DNA from: Solobacterium sp.
Lineage (GTDB): Bacteria > Bacillota_I > Bacilli_A > Erysipelotrichales > Erysipelotrichaceae
Assembly (NCBI GenBank): GCA_017512725.1
Contig: JAFWEW010000002.1
Location: 58,517 to 122,516, forward strand
Direction: 5' to 3'
DNA length: 64,000 bases
Part shown: piece by piece, positions 9,746 through 18,376 of the stretch
Numbering within the stretch: position 1 is the first letter of the stretch
How the letters are laid out: each line of letters opens with the position of its first letter
Notes under the pieces: generated by a model
What the model saw: the letters and a program-made list of their open reading frames with translations, nothing else
Database searches by the model: none
Told to the model about the DNA's origin: nothing
Translations under genes and position numbers: made by a program

Positions 9746-11608
9746 ATGGCAGATAAATTGGATTTTATGACAGAACTCGCAAAGGATGTTGACGCAAGAA
9801 AACATGGTCAGACATCCAGTTTTGGCACGATCAATGATTTCGTACCGAAAAACAGAGTGGTTCGGGAAACCGATTATGACCGGGAACAGGATTATGAAAA
9901 TACCCGGCCGGTTTCAGCGCAGCGGCCGGTATATCAGCAGCCACAGCCGCAGACATATGAACAGCCCCGGCAGGAATATACCCAGCCTCAGCCGGTCTAT
10001 GAACCGCAGCAGGAATATGATGCGTCGGAGTATGAGGAATACCAGGAAACGCCGGTCTTTACGGAGCCGGTTCCAAATGAGAATGACAGTGAAGAAACCA
10101 GACCTGCCAGCTTCCATGAAGAAGAGCGGGTGAAGATTGAAAAGCCGAAGTTCCGGATTTCTCCGGCATTGATCGGCGGTGTGGTATTTGTTTTACTGCT
10201 GATCGGTTTTCTGATCTGGTTCCTGTTTTTCAGGGCAAATATCATGATACCGGATTTTACCGGCAAGACCCTGACCGAAGCAGCCAACTGGGCAAAGCAG
10301 AACAAGATCGATACCAATGCGCTTGCCAGAACGTACGAATACAGTACGGAATATGACAATGATGTCATCATCTCCCAGACTCCGGAAGGCGGCACACGTA
10401 TCAAAACGAACACCCCGATTACCTTTATTGTTTCTCAGGGTGCCGATCCGGAAGAACCGGTTGATTTCCCGGATATTAAATCCATGACCTACAGTGAGCT
10501 GAACGACTGGAAGAACGATAACAAACTGACCAAGACAAAGATTTCTACCGAATATAACACGGCGGTAGAGAAGGATGCGGTCATCAGTTATGAGCTGAAG
10601 AATGTCAGCGAAAGTGAGTTCAAGCGCGGCAGTACACTGACGATCAAAGTGTCAAAAGGACCTGCACCTGCAGGTCAGGTTACCGTGGAAAACTTTGTCG
10701 GCAAGAGTTTTGCTGATGCGGCAACCTGGGCAAATACCAAGAAGGTTGTGATCGTCAAACAGGAGATTAACTCCGACAAGGTAGAAAGCGGCTATATCAT
10801 CTCCCAGCAGCCGGCATCCGGTCAGGCAATGGCAGAAGGCGAAACATTTACCGTTACGGTTTCTAAGGGTAAAGGCGTCAAGATTCCGAATCTGGTCGGC
10901 TATTCCAAAGAACAGCTGGAAGCCTGGAGCTCCAGCAAAAACAACAACGTAACGATCGTCAAGAAATCGATTTACAATACCGCTCCGTTAGGATCGGTCA
11001 TCGCTCAGGATCCGGCACCCGGAACGATTCTCGATGCCGGAGATGTCCTGCAGCTGACAATCTCACTGTATATGCCGATTCTTGAAACAAACTCCCGCGC
11101 ATGGCTTGGCAAAGACTATCTGGAGCTCAAGGCATGGTGTGATGATGTGAACTATAACGGCGCCGATATTCAGGCAGGCATGTGGGGCGACTGGCAGTAT
11201 GCGGTCTGCAGTGATGAGTATCCGACACCGGGACAGATCATTGAGTATGCATGTTATTACGGAACAAGTGATCTTGCGGATGGATGCGGAAGACCTCTGA
11301 ATAACTACAGCCGCATTAATATGAAGGTTTCAAGCGGTGCATGTACGGTGGCGACGCCAACACCGACACCTGCTCCTACATCAGATCCGGATACAAGACC
11401 GAGCTATATTTTGAAAACAGAAAATATTGCAGATTTAGATGCAATCATGAAGTTCTGCAATGAAAATGTAATGGCGTGTGATTATACACAAAACAGTGAA
11501 CTGGATAAAGCTGTTAGGGTAACTTTTAACAGTGAAACCCATTCGACAGGAGATACTTTTCAGTCTGTTGTGAAAAAAGAAACAGCCATCAAAGTCGAAT
11601 ATAAATAA
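9746..11608 (+). CDS. PASTA-domain membrane protein without a kinase domain
   Basis: A 620-residue type II membrane protein. Residues 1-135 are cytoplasmic, disordered and rich in Pro, Gln, Tyr and Glu; 138-164 is one TM. Outside there are four PASTA repeats (about 166-232, 239-305, 311-375, 377-441), each starting with a P-D/N-(F/L)-x-G-like motif, then a region with a tryptophan-rich degenerate fifth repeat and several cysteines (C465, C488, C503, C514, C533), a Pro/Thr stalk (537-552) and a last small domain. PASTA domains bind muropeptides or wall glycans. The usual Ser/Thr kinase of PASTA proteins is absent. It is directly upstream of a MacB-like ABC pair, 15 nt apart, suggesting one operon. 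The last 70 residues are more AT-rich in coding. No function is assigned. Confidence 0.8.
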   Translation: MADKLDFMTELAKDVDARKHGQTSSFGTINDFVPKNRVVRETDYDREQDYENTRPVSAQRPVYQQPQPQTYEQPRQEYTQPQPVYEPQQEYDASEYEEYQETPVFTEPVPNENDSEETRPASFHEEERVKIEKPKFRISPALIGGVVFVLLLIGFLIWFLFFRANIMIPDFTGKTLTEAANWAKQNKIDTNALARTYEYSTEYDNDVIISQTPEGGTRIKTNTPITFIVSQGADPEEPVDFPDIKSMTYSELNDWKNDNKLTKTKISTEYNTAVEKDAVISYELKNVSESEFKRGSTLTIKVSKGPAPAGQVTVENFVGKSFADAATWANTKKVVIVKQEINSDKVESGYIISQQPASGQAMAEGETFTVTVSKGKGVKIPNLVGYSKEQLEAWSSSKNNNVTIVKKSIYNTAPLGSVIAQDPAPGTILDAGDVLQLTISLYMPILETNSRAWLGKDYLELKAWCDDVNYNGADIQAGMWGDWQYAVCSDEYPTPGQIIEYACYYGTSDLADGCGRPLNNYSRINMKVSSGACTVATPTPTPAPTSDPDTRPSYILKTENIADLDAIMKFCNENVMACDYTQNSELDKAVRVTFNSETHSTGDTFQSVVKKETAIKVEYK

Positions 11609-11623
11609 AGAATAGGAACCATA

Positions 11624-13180
11624 ATGAACTTTCTTCAGAGAGCATTTAACTATGTAATACGAAAACCGACGAAATCGCTGTTATTAGCGGTTACGTTCTT
11701 TGTGATCGGGAACCTGGTCATTCTTGGACTGGGTATTTCTCAGGCGGCAGATAACGCAAAGATACTGACACGCAAAAAGATGCGTGCGGTTGTCAGCTAT
11801 GAGGTCGATTACAACAAATACTGGAATTATATTGACAGTCTGGAAGACGCAGATGCGCAGAATGAAGCATACAAAAATTATCCGAAAGTAGATAAGGAAA
11901 CAGCCATCAATATCGCAAAGGATGAGCGGGTCCGTACCTTTAACTACATGACGAACAATACGGTGTACGGGATCGACATTGAGCACAATCCGCTTGGAAA
12001 CGAGGATAACCGAAACAATACCTACACCGATGAGAATGGGAACGAAACGGAATACAAAGAACCGGCTTTCATGGTCTATGCCAATCTGTTCCCAAGCATG
12101 ATCGAACTGGAAGAGGGCACATTCGAAATCAAGGATGGCCGCTGGTACACCCAGGAGGATATCGATTCCGCAAAACGTGTTGTCTGTATCACGGAAGAAG
12201 TTGCGGATACGAACAGTCTTCATTTAGGAGATACGATTACGATCTCACAGATCAGCCCCAGTCAGAAAAAGGAACTGATCGATGACGGGATGTCCGAAGA
12301 TGATATCAATCTGGAACTGGAGATCGTCGGCATCTATAGCACGAAAGAAGACGTGGATCCAAACAGTGACAGCTTCAAGTGGATGAGCCCGTATGAGTCG
12401 CCGAAAAACCGGCTGATGATGCCGCTGACAACCTATGCGGAGTATTCGTTTGAAGTCACTGCGGAACTGCGGAAGCTCCATCCGGACTGGTATGGCGGAG
12501 AGCTGGATGAAGAACAGCTGCGTCAGGATCTTGAGACCCCGTCGAAAGTGGTGTACCTCCTGGATGACCCGCTGAATGTCGATGCGTTTGTCGAGGATAA
12601 TCAGTCAAAGTGTTCGGAGTATACCAGACTGAATGCCAATAATGAGTCCTTTAAGAAAATGGCACGGCCTCTCGATACGATGAGCTTCTTTGCAAGTATT
12701 GTCGTATGGATCGTGGTACTGAATGCGGTTGTCATCATCTCGCTTGTAACTGCGCTGACGCTCAAGACACGTGAATTTGAGATCGGTGTTCTGCTTTCGA
12801 TCGGCGTATCCAAGCTTAAGATCGTTGCCCAGCTGTTTGTAGAGCTGATCGTTCTGGCTTTTATCGGCTTTGGCTTTGCCAGCATCAGCGGTTCTCTGAT
12901 GGCAGGACGTGTCGGTGAACTTGTGTTGGATTATCAGACAACGTCCGATCAGCAGTATGAAAGCGAGGATGACAGTTCCTACGTATGGACTTCCTCGACG
13001 GACTACTTTACGACCGTCACACAGGATCAGCTGCTTTCGGAATACCATGTGAGTGTTTCTCCGCTTCTGATTCTGGAAATCTTCGTGCTGGGAACCGGCG
13101 TTGTACTGATTGCGATCGTCATTCCTTCCTTCATGATCATGCGTCTGAACCCGAAACAGATCCTTTTGGAACAGAACTGA
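11624..13180 (+). CDS. FtsX-like (MacB-type) ABC transporter permease
   Basis: A 518-residue permease: TM1 (18-38), a large extracellular MacB_PCD-like domain (about 40-345), TM2 (353-378), TM3 (395-422), a second short outer loop and TM4 (480-506) ending RLNPKQILLEQN, the usual FtsX-fold coupling tail. Such proteins work by mechanotransmission, moving lipoproteins, peptides or signals rather than pumping through the membrane. The ATPase follows 8 nt later. The PASTA protein before it is a candidate accessory subunit, but this is inferred only from adjacency. The substrate is unknown. Confidence 0.85.
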   Translation: MNFLQRAFNYVIRKPTKSLLLAVTFFVIGNLVILGLGISQAADNAKILTRKKMRAVVSYEVDYNKYWNYIDSLEDADAQNEAYKNYPKVDKETAINIAKDERVRTFNYMTNNTVYGIDIEHNPLGNEDNRNNTYTDENGNETEYKEPAFMVYANLFPSMIELEEGTFEIKDGRWYTQEDIDSAKRVVCITEEVADTNSLHLGDTITISQISPSQKKELIDDGMSEDDINLELEIVGIYSTKEDVDPNSDSFKWMSPYESPKNRLMMPLTTYAEYSFEVTAELRKLHPDWYGGELDEEQLRQDLETPSKVVYLLDDPLNVDAFVEDNQSKCSEYTRLNANNESFKKMARPLDTMSFFASIVVWIVVLNAVVIISLVTALTLKTREFEIGVLLSIGVSKLKIVAQLFVELIVLAFIGFGFASISGSLMAGRVGELVLDYQTTSDQQYESEDDSSYVWTSSTDYFTTVTQDQLLSEYHVSVSPLLILEIFVLGTGVVLIAIVIPSFMIMRLNPKQILLEQN

Positions 13181-13188
13181 GGTGGCCT

Positions 13189-13863
13189 ATGTCAGCGATA
13201 CTGAAACTTGAAAATATCTGTTACGGCTATACCGACGGAAGCTATAAGCGTGAGATCCTGAAACATCTTTCCTATGAATTCCAGGAAGGAACTTTCTATA
13301 CGATTCTTGGACCTTCCGGTTCCGGCAAAACGACACTGCTGTCGATCATGGCGGGCCTGGATAAGCAGGAAGAAGGAAAGATCTACTTCATGGGCGAAGA
13401 CATCGACAAGATGGGGCTGTACAAATACCGTCGCAACAAGATCGGAGTGGTGTTTCAGTCGTATAACCTGATAACCTATCTGACCGGACTTGAGAACATT
13501 CTGCTTTCCATGACGGAAACCGACAACAAGCTTCCGGGCAATCAGAAAGAGCTTGCCTATGCACTGCTGAATATGGTCGGCATTGCCAATACAAAAGCGG
13601 AACGTCTCGTCACCCATCTTTCGGGCGGTGAGCAGCAGCGTATCGCAATTGCCCGGGCAATTGCCTCGAATGTCGATCTCATCTTTGCCGACGAGCCGAC
13701 CGGAAACCTCGACACCGCAACCGAACAGGAAATCATCAAGCTGTTCCAGATGCTGTCGGAACGGTATGGCAAAACGATCATCGCAGTTACGCACTCCAAC
13801 GAAGTATCCAAATTCAGCGACCACCGGGTGCTTCTGAAAAACGGAATATTAAATGATCTCTGA
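13189..13863 (+). CDS. ABC transporter ATP-binding protein (MacB/LolD-like)
   Basis: A 224-residue ATPase with Walker A GPSGSGKT, signature LSGGEQQR, Walker B LIFADEPTGNLD and the switch His in AVTHS. The DEPTGNLD box marks the MacB/LolD/FtsE class that pairs with FtsX-fold permeases, which fits the gene just upstream. ATG 13189 follows GAGGTGG; the open frame extends much further upstream but overlaps the permease coding region and lacks homology there. Confidence 0.93.
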   Translation: MSAILKLENICYGYTDGSYKREILKHLSYEFQEGTFYTILGPSGSGKTTLLSIMAGLDKQEEGKIYFMGEDIDKMGLYKYRRNKIGVVFQSYNLITYLTGLENILLSMTETDNKLPGNQKELAYALLNMVGIANTKAERLVTHLSGGEQQRIAIARAIASNVDLIFADEPTGNLDTATEQEIIKLFQMLSERYGKTIIAVTHSNEVSKFSDHRVLLKNGILNDL

Positions 13864-13882
13864 TCAGGGGGAGAAGAACAAC

Positions 13883-15157
13883 ATGAAACTGGAAACCAAA
13901 TGCATTCAGGCCGGCTATGAGCCGAAGAACGGGGAATCGAGGATGATTCCCATCGTTCAGAGCACGACGTTTAAATACGATACCAGCGAAGACATGGGCA
14001 AACTGTTTGATCTGGAAGCTTCCGGCTATTTCTATACCAGACTGCAGAATCCGACCAATGATTATGTCGCCGCAAAGATTGCGGCACTGGAAGGCGGAAC
14101 GGCCGCGATGCTGACATCGAGCGGACAGGCGGCTTCGTTTTTCTCCGTCTTCAATCTGGCATCAGCCGGTGATCATGTGGTTTCTTCGACAGCGATTTAT
14201 GGCGGAACCTACAACCTTTTCCACGTGACCATGGCACGCATGGGCATTGAGTTTACCTTTGTTGATCCGGACTGCAGCGACGAGGAATTGGAAGCTGCGT
14301 TCCGGCCGAATACGAAATGCGTCTTCGGAGAAACGATTGCCAACCCGGCCCTGACCGTATTTGACATTGAACGGTTCGCTAAGGCAGCGCATTCCCACGG
14401 GGTGCCGCTGATCATCGACAATACCTTTGCGACACCGATCAACTGCCGTCCGTTTGAGTGGGGTGCCGATATCGTTACGCACAGCACGACCAAATACATG
14501 GACGGTCATGATGCGACGGTCGGCGGCGTGATTGTGGATTCCGGCAAGTTTGACTGGATGGCCCACAAGGACAAATTCCCGGGCCTGACTACACCGGATG
14601 AGTCCTACCATGGCGTCACCTATGCCGAGCGGTTCGGAAAGGAAGGCGCGTTTATTACCAAGGCAACCGCACAGCTGATGCGGGACCTTGGCTCCATTCA
14701 GGCACCGATGAATGCCTATTTCCTGAACCTTGGCCTGGAGTCGCTTGCGGTACGGATGGAACGGCACTGTGCCAATGCGCAGAAAGCGGCAGAGTATCTG
14801 GAAGCGCATGACAAAGTTGCCTGGGTCAATTATCCGGGTCTGCCTTCCAACAAATACTATGAGCGGGCAAAGAAGTATATGCCCAACGGCACCTGCGGCG
14901 TCATCTCCTTCGGCGTCAAAGGCGGCAGGAAAGCAGCCGAGCTATTCATGAGCAAACTTAAGATCGCAATGATCGCCACGCATGTGGCGGATGCGCATAC
15001 CTGTGTTCTGCATCCGGCATCTTCTACCCATCGGCAGATGAGTGATGAAGAACTGGTTGCGGCAGGGGTCGGACCGGATCTCATCCGTCTGTCGGTCGGA
15101 ATCGAAAACATCGACGATATCCTTGCCGATCTGGAACAGGCGCTTGCGGAAATCTGA
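13883..15157 (+). CDS. O-acetylhomoserine sulfhydrylase (Cys/Met metabolism PLP enzyme)
   Basis: A 424-residue fold-type I PLP enzyme. The cofactor lysine is K204 in HSTTKYMDG; the family motifs TRLQNPT and SSGQAA are present. Length and the long insert before the active-site helix fit O-acetylhomoserine aminocarboxypropyltransferase (MetY), which makes homocysteine from O-acetylhomoserine and sulfide; a methionine gamma-lyase is a less likely reading. ATG 13883 follows GGGGGAG with good spacing. An upstream ATG at 13853 would overlap the ATPase gene. It may be cotranscribed with the ABC genes, though no functional link is evident. No SAM riboswitch or methionine T-box is seen. Confidence 0.85.
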   Translation: MKLETKCIQAGYEPKNGESRMIPIVQSTTFKYDTSEDMGKLFDLEASGYFYTRLQNPTNDYVAAKIAALEGGTAAMLTSSGQAASFFSVFNLASAGDHVVSSTAIYGGTYNLFHVTMARMGIEFTFVDPDCSDEELEAAFRPNTKCVFGETIANPALTVFDIERFAKAAHSHGVPLIIDNTFATPINCRPFEWGADIVTHSTTKYMDGHDATVGGVIVDSGKFDWMAHKDKFPGLTTPDESYHGVTYAERFGKEGAFITKATAQLMRDLGSIQAPMNAYFLNLGLESLAVRMERHCANAQKAAEYLEAHDKVAWVNYPGLPSNKYYERAKKYMPNGTCGVISFGVKGGRKAAELFMSKLKIAMIATHVADAHTCVLHPASSTHRQMSDEELVAAGVGPDLIRLSVGIENIDDILADLEQALAEI

Positions 15158-15226
15158 CCCTCTCAAGGCATTTACGGATGCGGGGAAGCTTAAAAACATA
15201 CGTGCATACCCTGCGTGAAAATCCTT

Positions 15227-15256
15227 TTGCGGGAACAGCTTCAATCTGCATATAAT
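15227..15256 (+). promoter_or_regulatory. Promoter of the EAL-domain gene
   Basis: -35 TTGCGG (15227-15232), an 18-nt spacer and -10 TATAAT (15251-15256). Transcription should start near 15262, giving a leader of about 45 nt. Confidence 0.65.
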
Positions 15257-15275
15257 TAATTCAAATATCAGGGGT

Positions 15276-15294
15276 GTACGGCAAATAGCCGTAC
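15276..15294 (+). promoter_or_regulatory. 5'-leader hairpin just before the ribosome site of the EAL gene
   Basis: GTACGGC/GCCGTAC is a perfect 7-bp inverted repeat around the loop AAATA. It ends directly before AGGTGGGG, the ribosome-binding site of the gene at 15307. There is no T-run, so it is not a terminator. It could stabilise the message or hold the ribosome site next to a structure; no known riboswitch fold was recognised. Confidence 0.5.
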
Positions 15295-15306
15295 AGGTGG
15301 GGAAAA

Positions 15307-16980
15307 ATGGATGATCATAACAGAAACAGTCTGACCTCCATTGAACGTTTTATCGACATCTTATCTTCGGAAGAAGAGTCAGAATCAACCGTCGGTAAAG
15401 CGCTTTTCGCAGTGAGCGAAGAATTCGGAATCGGACGGGCGATTGGAGAACTGACTATTCCGGTCGGAAAACAGCAGGAGTTTCCGGTAGAAGAACGTTT
15501 TGTGTTTTTCACATCGGATGAAGGCTTTGACAAAAGCAGTGCCTTTGAAATGGACTATCCGGCAGAGAATAACGGTACGATCCGGATGATTTTATATGCA
15601 ATGCCGGGACGTTCTTTCACGGAGGAGCGTTACGGGGAGCTGCGTTCGATCCTCAATATTCTGAATATGCATTTCGGAAAGTCCTATCTGATCAAAAAAG
15701 CAGAGAAAGGGGCCCTGACCCAGCTTCTGACCGGACTGCCCAATGCCAGCGGCTATCTGCGGGAAGTCGGAAAGAAATATGTGATGGGTTCGATCGAAGG
15801 CTTTGTCGCATACTATTTCAATCTGAAAGGCTTCGGACTTGTTAACCGGCGGTTCGGGCAGCGGGAAGGCAATGCGATCCTCTGCCGCTATGTCAGCGCA
15901 GTGAAACCATTCTTCAAGGACGATGAACTGTTCGGCCATCTTGGTGGCGATAACTTTGTTGCCCTGGTCCATAAAGGCCCGCGCAATGAGGAATTCCAGA
16001 AGCTGCTTGCGGGAGTTGAAATCTACGGTATTCAGGACGGGATCAAGTTCCCGCTTACGATCGCTGCGACAGCCGGTTATATGCCGGTCGAAATGCCGTG
16101 TGCAATTGACCGCATCATTGGCAGCCCTTCGGATGCGCTTGCCTATGCCAAGCGGACAAAACAGTCACTGGTGGAAATGACGGACAATCTTTCTGAAGAA
16201 GTGAACCGTGCCAAAGCAATTGAACAGAACTTCCAGAAAGCACTGGCCAACAATGAGTTTACGGTTTTCTATCAGCCAAAGGTCAATTCCGTTACCGGTA
16301 AGATCATCGGTACGGAAGCACTGACCCGTTGGTTTGAAAACGGACGGCTGGTACCGCCAATGGTATTTGTGCCGATCCTCGAGCGGACCGGTCAGATCGC
16401 AGATCTGGATCTTGCGATGCTGGAACTGGTGTGCAGGGATATCGCCGCCTGGAAGGAAAGAGGAAATGCGGCTGTGCCGGCATCGGTAAACTTCTCCCGC
16501 AAAGACCTCGGTGATCCGTATCTTCCGGAAAAGATCCTGGGGATTATTACGAAATACGGCATTGAACGCAACGAGATCATCATTGAAATCACAGAGACTA
16601 CAAGTGAAGAGGAACAGGGCCAGATGGCAGTCTTCCTGAACCGTCTCAAGGAATTCAATATCCAGTCCAGTATCGATGACTTCGGCACCGGCTATTCATC
16701 CCTCAGCGTTCTGCGGGAATTCCCGGTAGGGGAGATCAAGATCGACCGTTCCTTCATTAACCGGGAACTCGGACAGACGGATGAGATTATTATTCAGAGT
16801 ATTATCGATATGGCGGAAAAGCTGAATATCGATGTCATTACCGAAGGAGTCGAACAGGTCGAACAGAAGGACTTCCTGCACCGGCTCGGCTGTGACCGGA
16901 TCCAGGGGTTCCTGTACGATCAGCCGCTTCCCAAAGACAAATTTGAAGAACGAATGAAGGAAGGCTGTTACAAAATCTGA
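15307..16980 (+). CDS. Cyclic-di-GMP phosphodiesterase with degenerate GGDEF and intact EAL domain
   Basis: A 557-residue soluble protein. Residues 1-130 are a GAF-like or unrecognised sensor region; 135-295 are a GGDEF domain and 305-550 an EAL domain. The GGDEF signature reads GGDNF (213-217), so cyclase activity is doubtful; it may bind GTP and regulate. The EAL domain keeps EALTR (337-341), the second-shell N in VNFS, E in EITE, DDFGTG (457-462), K478, E in ITEGVE and QGF, so hydrolysis of c-di-GMP is expected. No TM segment is present. It has its own promoter and a terminator behind it. It is the only c-di-GMP enzyme of this type in the window. Confidence 0.88.
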   Translation: MDDHNRNSLTSIERFIDILSSEEESESTVGKALFAVSEEFGIGRAIGELTIPVGKQQEFPVEERFVFFTSDEGFDKSSAFEMDYPAENNGTIRMILYAMPGRSFTEERYGELRSILNILNMHFGKSYLIKKAEKGALTQLLTGLPNASGYLREVGKKYVMGSIEGFVAYYFNLKGFGLVNRRFGQREGNAILCRYVSAVKPFFKDDELFGHLGGDNFVALVHKGPRNEEFQKLLAGVEIYGIQDGIKFPLTIAATAGYMPVEMPCAIDRIIGSPSDALAYAKRTKQSLVEMTDNLSEEVNRAKAIEQNFQKALANNEFTVFYQPKVNSVTGKIIGTEALTRWFENGRLVPPMVFVPILERTGQIADLDLAMLELVCRDIAAWKERGNAAVPASVNFSRKDLGDPYLPEKILGIITKYGIERNEIIIEITETTSEEEQGQMAVFLNRLKEFNIQSSIDDFGTGYSSLSVLREFPVGEIKIDRSFINRELGQTDEIIIQSIIDMAEKLNIDVITEGVEQVEQKDFLHRLGCDRIQGFLYDQPLPKDKFEERMKEGCYKI

Positions 16981-17000
16981 CCGTAACGGATCTTATCCTG

Positions 17001-17033
17001 CCGGTATATCAAAACGGTGTACCGGTTTTTTTC
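17001..17033 (+). terminator. Terminator after the EAL gene
   Basis: CCGGTA (17001-17006) pairs with TACCGG (17020-17025), followed by a run of seven T. A nested CGGT/ACCG pairing is also possible. Confidence 0.7.
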
Positions 17034-17064
17034 CGGTTCAGACCCGTTCAGGACGGTTCCGGTT

Positions 17065-17073
17065 TGGTATCAT
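17065..17073 (+). promoter_or_regulatory. Extended -10 promoter of the DUF4349 lipoprotein gene
   Basis: TGGTATCAT is an extended -10 element about 85 nt before the ATG at 17158. The -35 region is weak. Confidence 0.45.
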
Positions 17074-17157
17074 TAAAGCAGGAAAAAAAACGAAACATAA
17101 TTTGCAACATTTGGGAACCATACCGTGTTTCCATTATGAAGAAAAGAGGGAAAGAAC

Positions 17158-18201
17158 ATGAAGAAATGGATCAAAGCATTCAGCAGTATGGCACTGGTCA
17201 TTGCACTGACTGCCTGCGGCTCATCGTCCGGAACGGCGCATCAGAGCTACGCTTCGGATACCACTTCCTATGCGGCGGAAGAAGGCGCCTACGGCATCAC
17301 CAACGGGTATTATGATGCGGAAGCTGCCGACTATGAAGAAAGCCGGGATGAAAAGACCGAATCCGGCACAACCACGCCGGCAATCACTGGTGAAAAACTG
17401 GTCTACACCGGCTCCATGACGATCGAAACACTGGATTACGAAGAGACCGTCAAGGCAGTACGGGAAAGGATCACTTCTTATCAGGGCATCGTCCAGGATA
17501 AGAACGAGTGGGATGGTGACAAGAGCTGGTATTACACCGACGGAAGAACACGTACCTCCAACCGGACGCTGTCCATGACCGTCCGCATCCCGACGGAGAA
17601 GTTCGATGCCTTCATGAATGATATGGAAGGCACCGGCAAGATGACGAACCGCTCGGAGAATGTGCAGAACATCTCCCGTCAGTACAGTGACAATGCGATC
17701 GAGATCGAAGCACTGGAAAAACAGCAGGAACGTCTGCTTCAGATGATGGATGCGGCGAATACCGTGGAAGACATGATCAGGGTGGAAGAGCGTCTTTCCG
17801 AGGTACAGATGGAACTCAATCAGAAGAAGAGCCGTCAGTCCACGATGGATACCGACGTGCAGTATTCGACGATCTACCTCAATATCAATGAAGTACAGAA
17901 GTACACACCGGTTGATTCCGGTATCCGGATTGACGGATTCTGGGAAGATCTGCAGGAGACCTTCCAGGAGTCCTGGATCAGCTTCGTATACTTCCTCGAA
18001 CAGCTGGCACTGACGATCGTACGTCTGCTTCCGTTCATCCTGCTGATCCTTCTGGTCGGTGCGATCATCGCACTGGTCCGCAAGGCCAAAGGACTGGATC
18101 CCAATCCGTTCCATGGAAAGCCGAAAAAAGAACGCGGGAACCATAAGATCGACGCAGGCACTCCGAAAGATGCAGGGGATGGCACGGAAAAGAAAGAATA
18201 A
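17158..18201 (+). CDS. DUF4349 domain lipoprotein
   Basis: A 347-residue lipoprotein. Residues 1-20 are a lipoprotein signal ending in LTAC with the lipid-carrying C20. A Ser/Tyr/Glu-rich linker follows, then the DUF4349 domain (about 75-310), including a coiled coil (about 180-225), and a TM near the C-terminus (about 285-310) with a basic tail. It is thus anchored by both lipid and TM. DUF4349 proteins have no established function. The gene is flanked by terminators and is probably monocistronic. Confidence 0.85.
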   Translation: MKKWIKAFSSMALVIALTACGSSSGTAHQSYASDTTSYAAEEGAYGITNGYYDAEAADYEESRDEKTESGTTTPAITGEKLVYTGSMTIETLDYEETVKAVRERITSYQGIVQDKNEWDGDKSWYYTDGRTRTSNRTLSMTVRIPTEKFDAFMNDMEGTGKMTNRSENVQNISRQYSDNAIEIEALEKQQERLLQMMDAANTVEDMIRVEERLSEVQMELNQKKSRQSTMDTDVQYSTIYLNINEVQKYTPVDSGIRIDGFWEDLQETFQESWISFVYFLEQLALTIVRLLPFILLILLVGAIIALVRKAKGLDPNPFHGKPKKERGNHKIDAGTPKDAGDGTEKKE

Positions 18202-18224
18202 CCATACCGCAGTATGACGATTCG

Positions 18225-18260
18225 GGAGGCGGGTCACAGAACCTGTCTCCTTTTCCTTTT
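18225..18260 (+). terminator. Terminator after the DUF4349 gene
   Basis: A 10-bp stem (18225-18234 with 18241-18250, two G-U pairs) around the loop CACAGA is followed by TTTTCCTTTT. Confidence 0.8.
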
Positions 18261-18268
18261 AAAAGGTG

Positions 18269-18298
18269 TTTACAAACCGGCGGGAATGATGGTACTAT
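18269..18298 (+). promoter_or_regulatory. Promoter of the rpsF-ssb-rpsR operon
   Basis: -35 TTTACA (18269-18274), an 18-nt spacer and -10 TACTAT (18293-18298). The start should be near 18305, giving a structured leader of about 70 nt. Confidence 0.75.
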
Positions 18299-18303
18299 CA
18301 CTA

Positions 18304-18369
18304 GGCGAGTCGATGAAAAGTATTTTTCATCTGCTCCTTGCCAGAAATGGCCGTTAGACCAGAAGGAGG
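18304..18369 (+). promoter_or_regulatory. rpsF leader with a possible Shine-Dalgarno-sequestering switch
   Basis: Seen: hairpin GATGAAAA/TTTTCATC (18312-18319 with 18324-18331), flanking GGCGAG (18304-18309) that can pair with CTC and GCC (18334-18336, 18340-18342), and a second hairpin GCCA-GAAA-TGGC (18340-18351) followed by CGTTAG. CTCCTT (18334-18339) is exactly complementary to AAGGAG (18363-18368), the ribosome site of rpsF. Known: in many Firmicutes the S6:S18 complex binds an rpsF leader and represses it. Inferred: this leader is such an autoregulatory element, with pairing of CTCCTT to the ribosome site as the off state. Confidence 0.5.
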
Positions 18370-18376
18370 TGTACAA

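Noticed and set aside
15158..15226. Terminator after the O-acetylhomoserine sulfhydrylase gene
   Set aside because: Only a very short GCAT/ATGC pairing and no T-run could be found.
15257..15306. c-di-GMP riboswitch before the EAL gene
   Set aside because: The leader is only about 45 nt and has a single small hairpin; it lacks the size and tetraloop/receptor pattern of GEMM-type riboswitches.
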